Notes under the pieces: generated by a model
Database searches by the model: none
The model's input: the letters and a program-made list of their open reading frames with translations, nothing else
What the model was told of the DNA's origin: nothing
Made by a program: the position numbers and the translations under genes
Shown: positions 53,861-64,000 of the stretch, piece by piece
Position numbering within the stretch: the first letter of the stretch is position 1
Layout: the number at the start of each line of letters is the position of its first letter
NCBI GenBank assembly: GCA_963995525.1
Contig: OZ023213.1
Span: 15,085,533-15,149,532, forward strand
Source: Escarpia spicata
Taxonomy: Eukaryota; Annelida; Polychaeta; Sabellida; Siboglinidae
Reading direction: 5' to 3'
Length of the DNA stretch: 64,000 nucleotides

Positions 53861-53970
53861 TGTGGGTCATTTTCAAATGTCATTATGCTGTCGGTGACCT
53901 AAAGTTTGATCTTTTCTCGTTTCCACGGAAATGGACAAAACAAAGTAATCTTTGCATATAGTATGTCAAC

Positions 53971-53972
<2 letters not shown>

Positions 53973-54021
<49 letters not shown>

Positions 54022-54125
54022 TTATATGTACACACGTAGATACATACATACATACATAGATGCATACATATACATACATGCAAACACACACGCATACATA
54101 CATACACACACATGCAAACATATAA
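53973..54125. repeat. (TA)n and (CATA)n microsatellite
   Basis: Uninterrupted (TA)n at about 53973-54015, then CATACATA/ACACACA runs. Confidence 0.95.
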
Positions 54126-54149
54126 AATATGGTTTAGGCATCAATCACT

Positions 54150-55045
54150 AACGTTGCAAAACATTATATTGCCTGTGAGCGGGAGTTGTGTTTCATATTT
54201 TAAAATGATAATCGTAAATAATACAATGATAGGTTTCTAATGAATCAAATCCAATTGCTATGCGTGCTCACGATATATGCATTATCCATTTTCTGATCCT
54301 AACATTATAAAAAAAAAGACAAAATATATAAATTTTCTGGTGAAGTCGATAGAACCACTTTCTTCTGTATGACAAATACATGTATTCACCTGTGAAAAAC
54401 TGAACGTGTTGCTAAGTGTTTTGCTTAAAGCGACATCGGTAGTTTTTTCTAAGTTTTACGCTGGATTGACGTGATGTAAAACGAGGTCATGAACACGAAG
54501 TCTGAAGAATAATGACTAAAAAGGCATGTCGCACAGAAGGACACAATAAAAAGGCTCCTAATAAATTAAGTAGCTGTCACAGCATATACAAGATATGACA
54601 AAACACAGAAATATTGTACAGAGTATCACGGCATATTATTAATGTTGTTTCGAGGTACAACGTGGTGAGTGAACCATAATTGCGGAGTGACAAGTAAGTA
54701 CGATTTTTTTGTAGTTTATCAAGCTTATCAATTAGCCTAATACAATTACTTCGAATTTATTCTAGTTTGTGTTGTCGCTGATTAAAATAAAATGTATTTG
54801 TAGTTTTCGGGTTTTTCATGACAACTAAGCGAATGGGTTTTAGTCATTTAGTTACTAATTTAGAAAATTCCTTTTCTGCGTCAACCTTTTCAAAAGATGC
54901 CTGCCGTTTTCAACAAAATATCAGTTTGTCAAATAAACAATTAACAACTAGACAAGTGTTGACATAGAGTTTAAAAAATATCCAATTTGCAACACAAAAT
55001 GCACTGAAGTATAATTTTTTCAGTTAGTGTAAGGTCTCTGTGCTG
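54150..55045 (+). repeat. Dispersed repeat family R, copy 3, inverted to copy 1
   Basis: Read on the plus strand it ends ...CAACTAGACAAGTGTTGACA, then GCACTGAAGTATAATTTTTT, then CAGTTAGTGTAAGGTCTCTG before a GCGTGCGTGCGG-type microsatellite (55040-55100). Segments such as GAACACGAAGTCTGAAGAAT are inverse to copy 1. Confidence 0.65.
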
Positions 55046-55196
55046 CGTGCGGGCGTGCGTGCGGGGGTACGGGCGTGGGTGCGAGCGTGGGTGCGTGCTA
55101 AAAGTCTACAGAGCGATTTTCACAACATAATTTATCTACGCGAGTGAGAAATGGACCGTGTACCAGCGCTGTGCCAAGAGATTAAACCACTAAGAC

Positions 55197-55560
55197 GCAG
55201 GACAAAGTACCAGACACTGAAGTGCTAGCCAAGGCTGGCTTACTAAGTGTAAACATCATGTTGAATCAGGCACAGTTGAGATGGGCTGGCCACGTGCTTA
55301 GAATGCCAGACACGTATGCCAAAGAAGTTGTTCTCCTGTTAGCTGTCAATCGGAACACGCTCTCGTTCAGAAAAAAGAAACGATATAATCACAAACAGAA
55401 GACATCCATCAAGAACTGTAAAATGGACCCTCGCTGTTGGGAGAGGACAGCATATAATCGACCAACTTGACGCACCGAAACGCCGCTGCTGTGTCTTTTG
55501 AACACTGTCATGTTGCTGAGGCCAAGAGGAGACGAAGCAAGAGAAAGTCTCGACACAGTG
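55197..55560 (+). pseudogene. LINE ORF2 C-terminal fragment
   Basis: VPDTEVLAKAGLLSVNIMLN, then AQLRWAGHVLRMPDTYAKEV, KKRYNHKQKTSIKNC, DPRCWERTA. LRWAGHVLRM is diagnostic of the RT C-terminal region of RTE/CR1-type elements. The frame is partly kept and the upstream RT is absent. Confidence 0.75.
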
Positions 55561-55925
55561 ACAATTGACGATGATAAAAATATTGTCTTCTTCGCTTCGC
55601 GAAGGGCGTCATCTGCAGTGATTACAATGTTTATTGATTTGTATGCGCGATTTGCCGACAGCTTATAACGTTGTTTATACGATCATTGTCAAAATGTAAT
55701 TTGTAAAATTGCATTCCCCAAACCATTTTGCTAGTGCTTCCGTGCTGACTAGCGTGCTAGAAGACACAAAAGAGCCGCTTTCCGACCACACATTCGTGTA
55801 TGTCATACAACTGTTTCCAACAAAATACGACTCAAACATTTCTACTTTTTCATGGCTTTAACTTCTGTGAAGTATTCGGGTTTTTGGTGACAACTGAACG
55901 AACGGGTTTTAGTCATTAGGTTACT
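55561..55925 (+). repeat. Dispersed repeat family R, copy 4
   Basis: CTTCTTCGCTTCGCGAAG near 55588, TTGTCAAAATGTAATTTGTA, GTATGTCATACAACTGTTTCC (first 20 bases meant) and TGACAACTGAACGAACGGGT are inverse to copy 2 at 52395-52765. Confidence 0.65.
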
Positions 55926-56068
55926 AAATTACAAACACACACACATATACTACTACATACACGTATACTTTCATACATATGTACATACATACATACGTAC
56001 ATACATAGTACATACGTATGTATGTGTTGGTGTGTGTATGTATGTATGTATGTAAGTATATGTGTACG

Positions 56069-56390
56069 TGGAACGCAGTAGTGCAGCTGTAAGAGCTCCG
56101 GCTTCTCGACTGAGAGAACGCGGATTCGAATCACGTGCGGCGGATTCAAACATTGGGCATGTTCATTAACTCTACATTGCTTCAGTTCACTCAGCTGTAT
56201 GAATGAGTACCTGGCAGTAGACAGTGGTGGTTATTTATGTACGAATAATTGCAGCGTAACTTAATGCTTTTTACAGAAGTCGAGATGTTATTTTGTTTGA
56301 ACAGGTCTGCTAGGGAGTATAGAGTAAAGCGCTTTGAACTGTCCTGAGGACTGGATACAGCGGTATATAAGAACTTACTTTTACTTTTAC
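56069..56390 (+). mobile_element. tRNA-derived SINE with AGCGCTTTGAAC...GCGGTATATAAG tail
   Basis: The head resembles a tRNA: AAGAGCTCCGGCTTCTCGAC with B box GGATTCGAATC at 56122-56132. The body carries GAGTACCTGGCAGTAGACAG. The 3' part AAAGCGCTTTGAACTGTCCT and CGGTATATAAGAACTTACTT resembles the CR1/L2-like tail of many marine-animal SINEs. It ends in (TTTTAC)n and is flanked on both sides by (TATG)n. Confidence 0.7.
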
Positions 56391-56818
<428 letters not shown>

Positions 56819-58300
56819 GTTCATCACCTGATTTCGATTTACCCTCAATGCCCCAAATTTGATATGTTCACGTTACCACCTAATAGAAACATAAACCAAT
56901 CAAGTTGTCACGATGTGGGGTTTAGTACTTAACATAGGTTGGTAGTGTATATAAAAGATTACAGTTGGGGTTAACCTGTACGGCTACTGACGGCTGGCTA
57001 GTGCCTACGCAATAATGTGAATGCTCTGGGTAGGTAGCATAGGGTCAGATTTCAAATGACTGAGGAAACTGTACATTATAGTTAGGGTAGACAGGTAGGA
57101 AAATAGAATGTAACGTGTAATAATTATAGAAAGGGCAGGCAGCTGTATATGTATAGTAACTGTGGTACGGGTGGAAATTTAGAGGGTATAATTTTATAGC
57201 GTATAGGAATGTCGAAATAATAAAAAATCTATGTACATATTGAATTATTGTATTACCTATTGAGCGGTGAAATTAATGGTGTGCTGCCGCATTAGCAGAG
57301 TTCACATAACAGATTCAAAGATATGGTTAATTAACTGAGGTTAGGCAAGGATAGAACACAGCAGTCAGCAGACAGACAGGACGATATAACCTGGTCTTCT
57401 CTGTAATGAGAAATTATTACTGTGTGGTTATAAAACCCAGACCTCGAAGCCATTCTGAGCGGTTGCTTAGACAATGATATATTGCGTTCATGTATAGTAT
57501 AGAAGAGATCACAGGAGTGTCGGGTCGGTGCAACGGCCAGCTATACTTCAAGCTCGTTCGTGCGAACGATGGGCCTTTTGCGCAACAGCCAACGCCTAGA
57601 TGGTACCCGAGGTCAGGCTAAATTCACGCGGGAAAAAAAAAATTCAGTTGGTCGGAAATGCATTGACACCCGAACGTAGCGAACCGTCGGAGGATCGTAG
57701 TGTTGACTGCCGTGACGACCAAGGGTATTGTTGAACCCAAACATTGTGCAGTTATATTTATTATATGACGAAATAGCATCTTATAGAGAATTCGATATGT
57801 AACAGCGCTCTTATAACCTCACAGGGTTGATAGCGGAAGAGGGTCTTTACTTTGTTATTATTTTGTTATGTTAGACAGTGTGATAGAACGTCGCAGTAAA
57901 CGGATGATTGGAAACATGGAGGCTTATGTTCCCGGGAATTCCCGTTATAGATTTAGAGTGTGTGGGAGGCTGACAAGCCTTCCTCTAGAAATGTTGTATA
58001 TTACTAGTTTTGTTATATGGTGTGGGATGAATACATTTTGAAATTGGTACCTTGTATAAATGTGTTATTGAATTCCACTATCCCTGAACCAAAAATCTAT
58101 TACAAGTTCGTCTCACCTGGAGGATCTTCACATTTCTATAGGGCGTATATGTTGCGGACTAGGTATATACTTTATTATCAAATGTATATGTTGTGGTATT
58201 TCACTTGATGATTAGTTATAATAATGAAATTAGTGTACGATGTATGCCAAAAGTGAAAACATGCAGGATGTAGCACACTAGTATCTACGCATTGTAAAAT
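56819..58300. other. Intergenic, no gene recognised
   Basis: Contains GTAGGTAG and ATAATAAA phrases and an open frame at 58017-58208 without family signature. Confidence 0.5.
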
Positions 58301-58309
58301 GTTTATTTA

Positions 58310-58735
58310 AAATTGCATTCGACAACCCGGTCACTTTGATCGTTTTTTTAACGATTCCGTGCTGCAAGATATAAAGACCTGCTTAACGATCAGTGTGTGT
58401 CATACAACTGTATCTGATATCAATTAGTGTAACATTTCTATCATTTTTTTTTGTGGCTTTAACTTCTCTTATGTCGACGAGTTTTTTCACGGTAAAATTT
58501 TAAAGGTTTTTTTTTACTCGTGTAGTTTCTAAAACACAACATTATTTGTTTGGCGCAACCTTTTCAGGTGCCTTGGCTGTGCTGGCATATCACGAAAAGA
58601 TCAGTTAGTCAAAACATCAATTCACCTAGTCTAGATGTGCCATATAGTTATGGAAAAGAGCACATTTGCAAAATGGCACATGCATTAAAATTATCACTCA
58701 GAAGGTTCAAGGAACTAGGATTTGTAGCTAGTGTG
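58310..58735 (+). repeat. Dispersed repeat family R, copy 5
   Basis: TTAACGATTCCGTGCTG, GTCATACAACTGT, then GGCATATCACGAAAAGATCA and CATTAAAATTATCACTCAGA, ending at a (TG)n microsatellite at 58732. The second half recurs at 59586-59770. Confidence 0.7.
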
Positions 58736-58782
<47 letters not shown>

Positions 58783-58905
58783 GCGTGTGTGTGTGCGTGT
58801 GTGTGTGCGTGTGCGTGTGTGTATGTGCGTGTATGCGTGGGTGCGTGGATGCGTGGGTGCGTGGATGCGTGGATGCGTGTATACGTGGATGCGTGTATGT
58901 GAAAT
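58731..58905. repeat. (TG)n and GCGTGGATGCGT microsatellite
   Basis: (TG)n with GCGTG interruptions changing into GCGTGG(A/G)T units. Confidence 0.95.
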
Positions 58906-59124
58906 TCCTTTTGAAAATTAGTTATAATAATTCAATTTGGGTACGACGTATGCCAAAAATGTTAAAATGTTGGATGGATTACCCTGGTATTAAGGCATTG
59001 TAAAATGAGTACTTAAAATTGCGTTCAGTAACCCTTTCACATTGATCGTTTTGTTAACGATTCCGTGCTGAGGAGCGTGCAAAAAGAGATGAAAGACCCG
59101 CTTAATACACCACATCGCACAGGG

Positions 59125-59464
59125 CCTAAAGAAAGTGCAGTGGCTTCCCGTGAAGCAACGCATTCATTACGCAATTCTGCTACTGACGTTTCGTGCTCAA
59201 CACGGACTGGCACCAGCTTACATCACCGACCTACTCCATGAACAAAGAGCTACTCGAGTATTGCGTTCGGCTACAAACAATGACTTGTATGTGCCACCAT
59301 CTCGCAGCCGATATAGCGACACAACTTTCTCGGTATCTGCTCCACGACTGTGGAATTCACTTCCAAATGAGATGTTGCCTTGTGACTTTCAAAAGATGTG
59401 TACATGTTTTATACTACTATTACACAATGTCTTTACTTATTTATTATCATTATACTTTTACTGA
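59125..59464 (+). pseudogene. LINE ORF2 C-terminal remnant
   Basis: VQWLPVKQRIHYAILLLTFR-like start (here MQWLPVKQRIHYAILLLTF), AQHGLAPAYITDLLHE, VPPSRSRYSDTTFSVSAPRL, WNSLPNEM. This is the characteristic C-terminal end of Jockey/CR1-type RTs. It is inserted within family R sequence (TTAACGATTCCGTGCTG at about 59054; the match resumes near 59586). Confidence 0.8.
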
Positions 59465-59585
59465 TTATGTTTGTATAACTTATTTTCTAATTTGTTTATA
59501 TATTATTATTATTACTTATTTTTAACTAATTTAAATGTAATTAATGTTATGTAACTTATTAATGTTTTGCATTAACATTCTTTTT

Positions 59586-59770
59586 CTGCGACAAACTTTT
59601 GAAAAGGTGATTGGTAGTGCTGGCATATCACGAAAAGATCAGCTAACCAAAACATCCATGCATCTAGTCTAGAGGTGGCATGGAGTTAGAGAAAAGAGCA
59701 CATTTGCAAAATAACACATGCATTAAAATTATCACTCAGAAGGTTCATGGTACTGGGACTAATAGCTGAC
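59586..59770 (+). repeat. Dispersed repeat family R, copy 6
   Basis: Matches 58548-58735 (GGCATATCACGAAAAGATCA, TCTAGTCTAGA, AAGAGCACATTTGCAAAAT, CATTAAAATTATCACTCAGA) and again ends at a microsatellite. Confidence 0.75.
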
Positions 59771-59773
59771 CTA

Positions 59774-59905
59774 TGAATGTATGTATATATGTATGTATGC
59801 ATGTATGCATGCATGTATGTATGTACGTACTTACTTATGTACGTACGCATGTATGTATGTATGTGTGTGTGTACGTGTGTACGTATGTATGTATGTATAC
59901 ATGTG
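59774..59905. repeat. (TATG)/(TACG) microsatellite
   Basis: TGTATGTATATATGTATG, GCATGCATG and GTACGTAC-type runs directly after family R copy 6. Confidence 0.9.
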
Positions 59906-61225
59906 TAGCAGGTACTATAGTTAAACACTATAGTTGTCATAGAGCTGCCACACTGTGGCAGGTATTTTGTAAAAGGGTATACTTGACACATCAGCCATCA
60001 AGAGATTGAAGCGTCAACCTGGGCAGAATCCTGGCACTGGCTGGTAAAGCCACATGTTTTTACATAGACCCTGCTATTAACAGCATTACACCTTTTACAG
60101 ATAGGTTACATTATTTACCTTTCTGTTATTGTAAACTAAAAGTGCATAGTCTACTTATATGTTATTTTGAAATACAGGTGGCGTTTAATTGTTACTCTGC
60201 TATTACTCCTTTGACCAGGTGTGGAGTTGTAGCGATTCTCTCGAACAACCGAGCTGAGCAGACCGCGAGACATGCATGGACGTATGTGGGTATGCGTGTG
60301 CATGTAGGCGTATATGCATGCAGGTATGCATGTTGGTCATTGCCACGTTTTTGTATAGTTTCAGTGTCCAAAATGTTTGATTTGTTCACGTTGCCACGAA
60401 ATATAAAAACAATCAACTGTTTGCACATAATTCATTTTGCGAACCATATATACATTTAGGTAGTTACGAAACTGAAATTAGATCATCACATATGCCTAAA
60501 TGGCCTAATGCAGGATGGATTACGCCGATACTAAGGCAAGCAAGCATCGTGACATCAGCAAATGAACTAGTTATACAAATTATGAAGCACATCATGCGAA
60601 TCCTTCTTGGAAACGCAATTTACATCAATTGTAATCTTTCAAATGTGTTATTTAAGAGAGCAACGATATATGACAACATGTTGATATTTTATGGTCATAC
60701 TAACGTTCTTAGAAATTAAATATGCAATTAGTCAATTTGTAAATTATTCCAAATGCACCGTTGTGACAAACCGAACATATTTTACATTTTTTCTAAACAA
60801 AAATACGTCAACTGAGAACCACAATACAACTCAATATTGCCATTTGGCAACCATTAATCTATATCATGTGGAAAATACAAATGCATGCACAATGAACAAT
60901 GTTAATCGGGTGTCTTATAGTATGATATATGCAACTATTATTTACCAAATACTTCCCACAAGAACAACAAAGGAATTATTTGTATTCATCTGCGGTAATT
61001 ATCGTTTGCTTAAAGAAATGTGTTTCTGGTGTTTGTCGACGACTAGTAACTTCGTTTGAACAAGACATCTAGAAGTACTATATTCTTTTATTTTCTAAAT
61101 GTCTTATGTGATTTATATATCGTGTTATGTTACAGCTTGATAAGTTTACTCAATTATTATTAAGAATGTGCCGTTAGGACTGTTATTAGATTGCTGTCAA
61201 AATGCAGGTTGCAGTTTAACATAGC
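59906..61225. other. Intergenic, no gene recognised
   Basis: An imperfect GCATG/GTATG tract lies near 60270-60340. Short frames lack support. Confidence 0.5.
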
Positions 61226-61600
61226 ATTCCCTAATTCAATCACATAGATCGTTTTCTTAACGCCTTCGTCATTGCGAGCGCCATAAACAAGAAGAAAGAC
61301 CAGCTTATAGATCATGCCACAAAAAAGACATAGACATGTCAAATCTTTTTCACACACCCACAAAGACATAGATATGTCAAGTCTTTTTCGTGGTTTACCT
61401 GTATGAAGTATTACTGTTTTCCATGACAAACAGCAGCACTATTTTCATGCCAGGAGATGATGACATAAATGGAAAGAAACCTAGTCAAAACACTGATAGT
61501 AAACTAACCTAGTGGTGTAATGTAGTTAGAAAAAAATCACGCTTGCAAAATTCAAACACACTTAAATTATCTCTCAGTTGGTACAACGGCATTGGGTCCA
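61226..61600 (+). repeat. Dispersed repeat family R, degenerate copy 7
   Basis: CATTCCCTAATTCAATCACA, GATCGTTTTCTTAACGCCTT, then AAATTATCTCTCAGTTGGTA at 61564-61583. An inner 50-60-base duplication holds CACAAAGACATAGA(T/C)ATGTC. No microsatellite follows this copy directly. Confidence 0.5.
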
Positions 61601-62980
61601 TGTTGACATTAGCACACGGCGGCCAACGCTAAGCCATTCCCAAGAAGAGAAATGATGTTCATAATTGATAGAGCTACATTTAGTTAACTATATATACATC
61701 GCGTTAGCGCACACGCATGCACGCACGCACACACACATTACACATATGTACACACACGTCAATGTAGATGTATTGTGAGAATCATATCTGGAGGAACCAA
61801 CTCTAAATAAGTGTATGCAAATTATAGAGGCATAGGGGAGATCCAGTGTAACTGTGAATCAGTGGCTATTTATAGAAATTTGTACCTGGGAATCCCAGAA
61901 TGATGCTGTTAATTTATATCTCTAGGCAATCCCCATCTAAATTACTGCGTTCATTCGAGACAGATTTCGCTAGTGGCGAATAGCAACGTACGTTATGTTT
62001 TTTATGTTTTTACTATCAAAACTAAAATGTTATTACTCTATTGTTTTGTGATTTAGTGCGAATCATCCAGAAATAGGAAACCAAGCACCTGTTACTAAAT
62101 GTAGGGATGTATCATGAATTTAACGAACATGTGCTCTCTCCGCGGCAGACGGCCATTTGTAGAAAACAGTCACGTGTGTTTTGAGTACATTCGGGGTACA
62201 GTGATTTGGGGAACACTGGCTAAATTTGCGAGCCATGCTAATTATGTTACCATTGTAATCGTTCAATCTTTACAATCCCGGACATCATTATATAGTATTA
62301 CGTTGTTTTGTAATGTACACAAGTTTGCTTAATACTCGTTAATTAAATTATTTGTTTCTCGATGTTTGCCTACAGCCATTAGACACAGCCTGCTATGGTA
62401 ATGTAAGCATCATATTACAATAATTATAACCCAGAGTATCATGTTTCTAATGCATATTTTATGTGACAGTTAACGAATGAACTTATTTCAGACAATTAAA
62501 TACAATATTTGATAATAATCATTTAGAATATAATGTTTGATTCACAATGCTACGATTTGATTCACTGTGCCCAAGGCGGTGATCCACTTTTCTCTCGTAC
62601 TGGGGCTCAGTGAATCAAGACTTTTTTTGTCATTGTCAACCCCCTTCAGCAAAATATGGTGGCAATTGGTGGGATATGGAGAAACGTCTTCTACAGACAA
62701 TAAGTTCATATATCAATTCCACAATATAAATTAACCGGGCTATCACTAAGCTGGGAAAAATACTTCAAAATAAACTGTCCGATTCACTATGCCTCGGTCT
62801 CCCCTACACAGAGTATATTTCCACAAACTATTCCCCGATAAAGTCAAAAAACTCAGTGTGAATAATTACAACAAATCGTAAAGCGTGGTGGGAATCGTTA
62901 ACGTGGGTTACGTTCCCAAGCTTTTGTGTGTGCAATATTCAGCGTCCAGAGTGACTATGTTTGTTTACATGTTTATAATA
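61601..62980. other. Intergenic, no gene recognised
   Basis: A short GCACGCACACACAC tract lies near 61715-61735. Open frames at 62114-62332 and elsewhere carry no signature. Confidence 0.5.
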
Positions 62981-62981
62981 T

Positions 62982-63040
<59 letters not shown>

Positions 63041-63050
63041 ACGTATGTAT
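62982..63050. repeat. (TA)n(TG)n microsatellite
   Basis: (TA)n at about 62985-63016, then (TG)n to 63040. Confidence 0.95.
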
Positions 63051-63589
63051 ATATACGCCCACAAAGACGGGCATGCTCGGTTACACGACTTACTTTAAGG
63101 TTTGGTTAGTATCCCCATCATATGGTAAAATTAGCTGGTCAATTTCGAAAGGAGGTATTGCACAAAGGGGGTTCTCGCACAACGCCTGGTCCCCCTTGGC
63201 TACGGCCCTACGTATATATCAATTTCAGTTGCAATGTTGATTATATCTTTAACTGGCTCACTGGTGTGTAAAAGTGCGGTTGTTTGCGTGACCTTTCGTG
63301 TAGTCCGCTGAAGCCGTTATTCGTAACAACTCTTTTTTCAACATAACAAACTTGTCGACATGTCAGGAGGTGCGCCGTTAAACCAGCGCGACACATTGTA
63401 CTCTACACTATGGCGTAGTTCGATTGCACGCAACGATTTTACACGGAACGTTTCTTGCAAGTGTTAACACATACAAACATAAAACGCTAGAACTTGATAC
63501 AATCTACGTCATGCAAAACATGAGATATATATTATACCTGAGTAACCCCTGGATTGCACGGCGAGAGAAATTACATATGTTGGTATTGT

Positions 63590-64000
63590 CTGTTGAGGGA
63601 TCGTTCACAGTTGTTGAAATGTGTCTGTTCGTACACGTAGCTGACCGCAGACATCGACATGTGTTAGTGTTATTGGTGCGCAGAGGGTGGAGGATTTGAT
63701 GACAATGACCTGCGATTTAGACCGGTTGAGTATTAGCCCATTGTCGCAGAGCCAGACGCGCGCGAGTGCTTCTGCGTGATCGGTTGGTGGAAAGTCGACG
63801 TACAGTTGAGTGTCGTCAGCGTATACTGAAGATGATGTTGTGTACCATGTTGTAGGAGAATTTTCGCTAGTGACGCAATGTAAACATTAAATAGTATCGG
63901 TCCAAGGACCGACCCTTGTGGAACACCGGTCTTCAGGACACTGATCTCCGATGTTTCTTTTTTGACGCGTACCACAGACGTTCGGCCATGCAGGTAAGAC
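63590..64000 (-). pseudogene. LINE reverse transcriptase fragment running off the right edge
   Basis: On the minus strand: KTGVPQGSVLGPILFNVYI near 63930-63874. After a frame change: YADDTQLYVDFPPTDHAEAL, ARVWLCDNGLILNRSKSQVI, LTHVDVCGQLRVRTDTFQQL, then a stop. The catalytic YADD is present. The spacing and motif type fit Jockey/CR1-like LINEs. It is a different family from copies A-C. Confidence 0.85.

Noticed and set aside
53018..53961. Long open frames of His-Thr-Tyr-Ile or Met-Tyr-Val-Cys repeats on both strands
   Set aside because: They follow only from TATG/CATA tetranucleotide arrays, which stay open in every phase. No start context, domain or exon evidence.

Overview
This is animal genomic DNA, probably from a marine invertebrate; I cannot name the phylum. 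Signs are split genes with GT-AG introns, THAP and P2X7-ballast domains, CR1-type LINEs with an esterase ORF1, a Polinton, a Ty3/Gypsy element, a tRNA-derived SINE and very long (ATGT)n microsatellites. No rRNA, CRISPR or bacterial-type gene is present. Most of the window is transposable elements.

Layout. 1-2.1 kb: the 5' part of a CR1-like LINE (minus) and an old LINE RT remnant. 2.4-7.6 kb: a three-exon P2X7-ballast-like gene (plus), tail to tail with a broken THAP/DDE-transposase-like gene (minus). 8.0-9.2 kb: a decayed Crypton-type tyrosine recombinase-like gene. 12.4-17.2 kb: a full-length but mutated CR1-like LINE (minus).

17.83-43.13 kb is the centre of the window: one Ty3/Gypsy retrotransposon with 151-bp LTRs, torn open by three later insertions. 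A 14.47-kb Polinton (Maverick/adintovirus-like) sits in codon 8-9 of gag, with 271-bp inverted repeats and a 6-bp target duplication CCCGAT. A 4.83-kb CR1-like LINE with both ORFs open sits in the RNase H region, flanked by ATCACG. A 1.63-kb repeat sits in the 3' LTR. Outside the insertion gap the two LTRs are identical, so all of this is recent.

The Polinton is visibly richer in G+C than its surroundings. Plus strand, in order: NADAR-domain protein, packaging ATPase, two small Polinton proteins, penton-like minor capsid protein, basic core-like protein, major capsid protein, adenain-like protease. Minus strand: a protein-primed family B DNA polymerase with at least six lesions, several unrecognised small ORFs, and an RPA70-like zinc/OB-fold protein split by one stop. 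A small spliced plus-strand gene lies near the right end. No integrase is visible. A copy of the major capsid gene's 3' end lies inside the polymerase gene. The left end also holds a 13-bp-stem hairpin with a B-box-like motif and a T5 run, a candidate Pol III RNA.

44.8-47.8 kb: a second copy of the 1.63-kb repeat, scrambled LINE pieces and a small NADAR fragment resembling the Polinton gene. 48-64 kb: no host gene recognised; microsatellites, a dispersed repeat family whose one end abuts microsatellites, LINE 3' remnants, one SINE and a LINE RT fragment running off the right edge.
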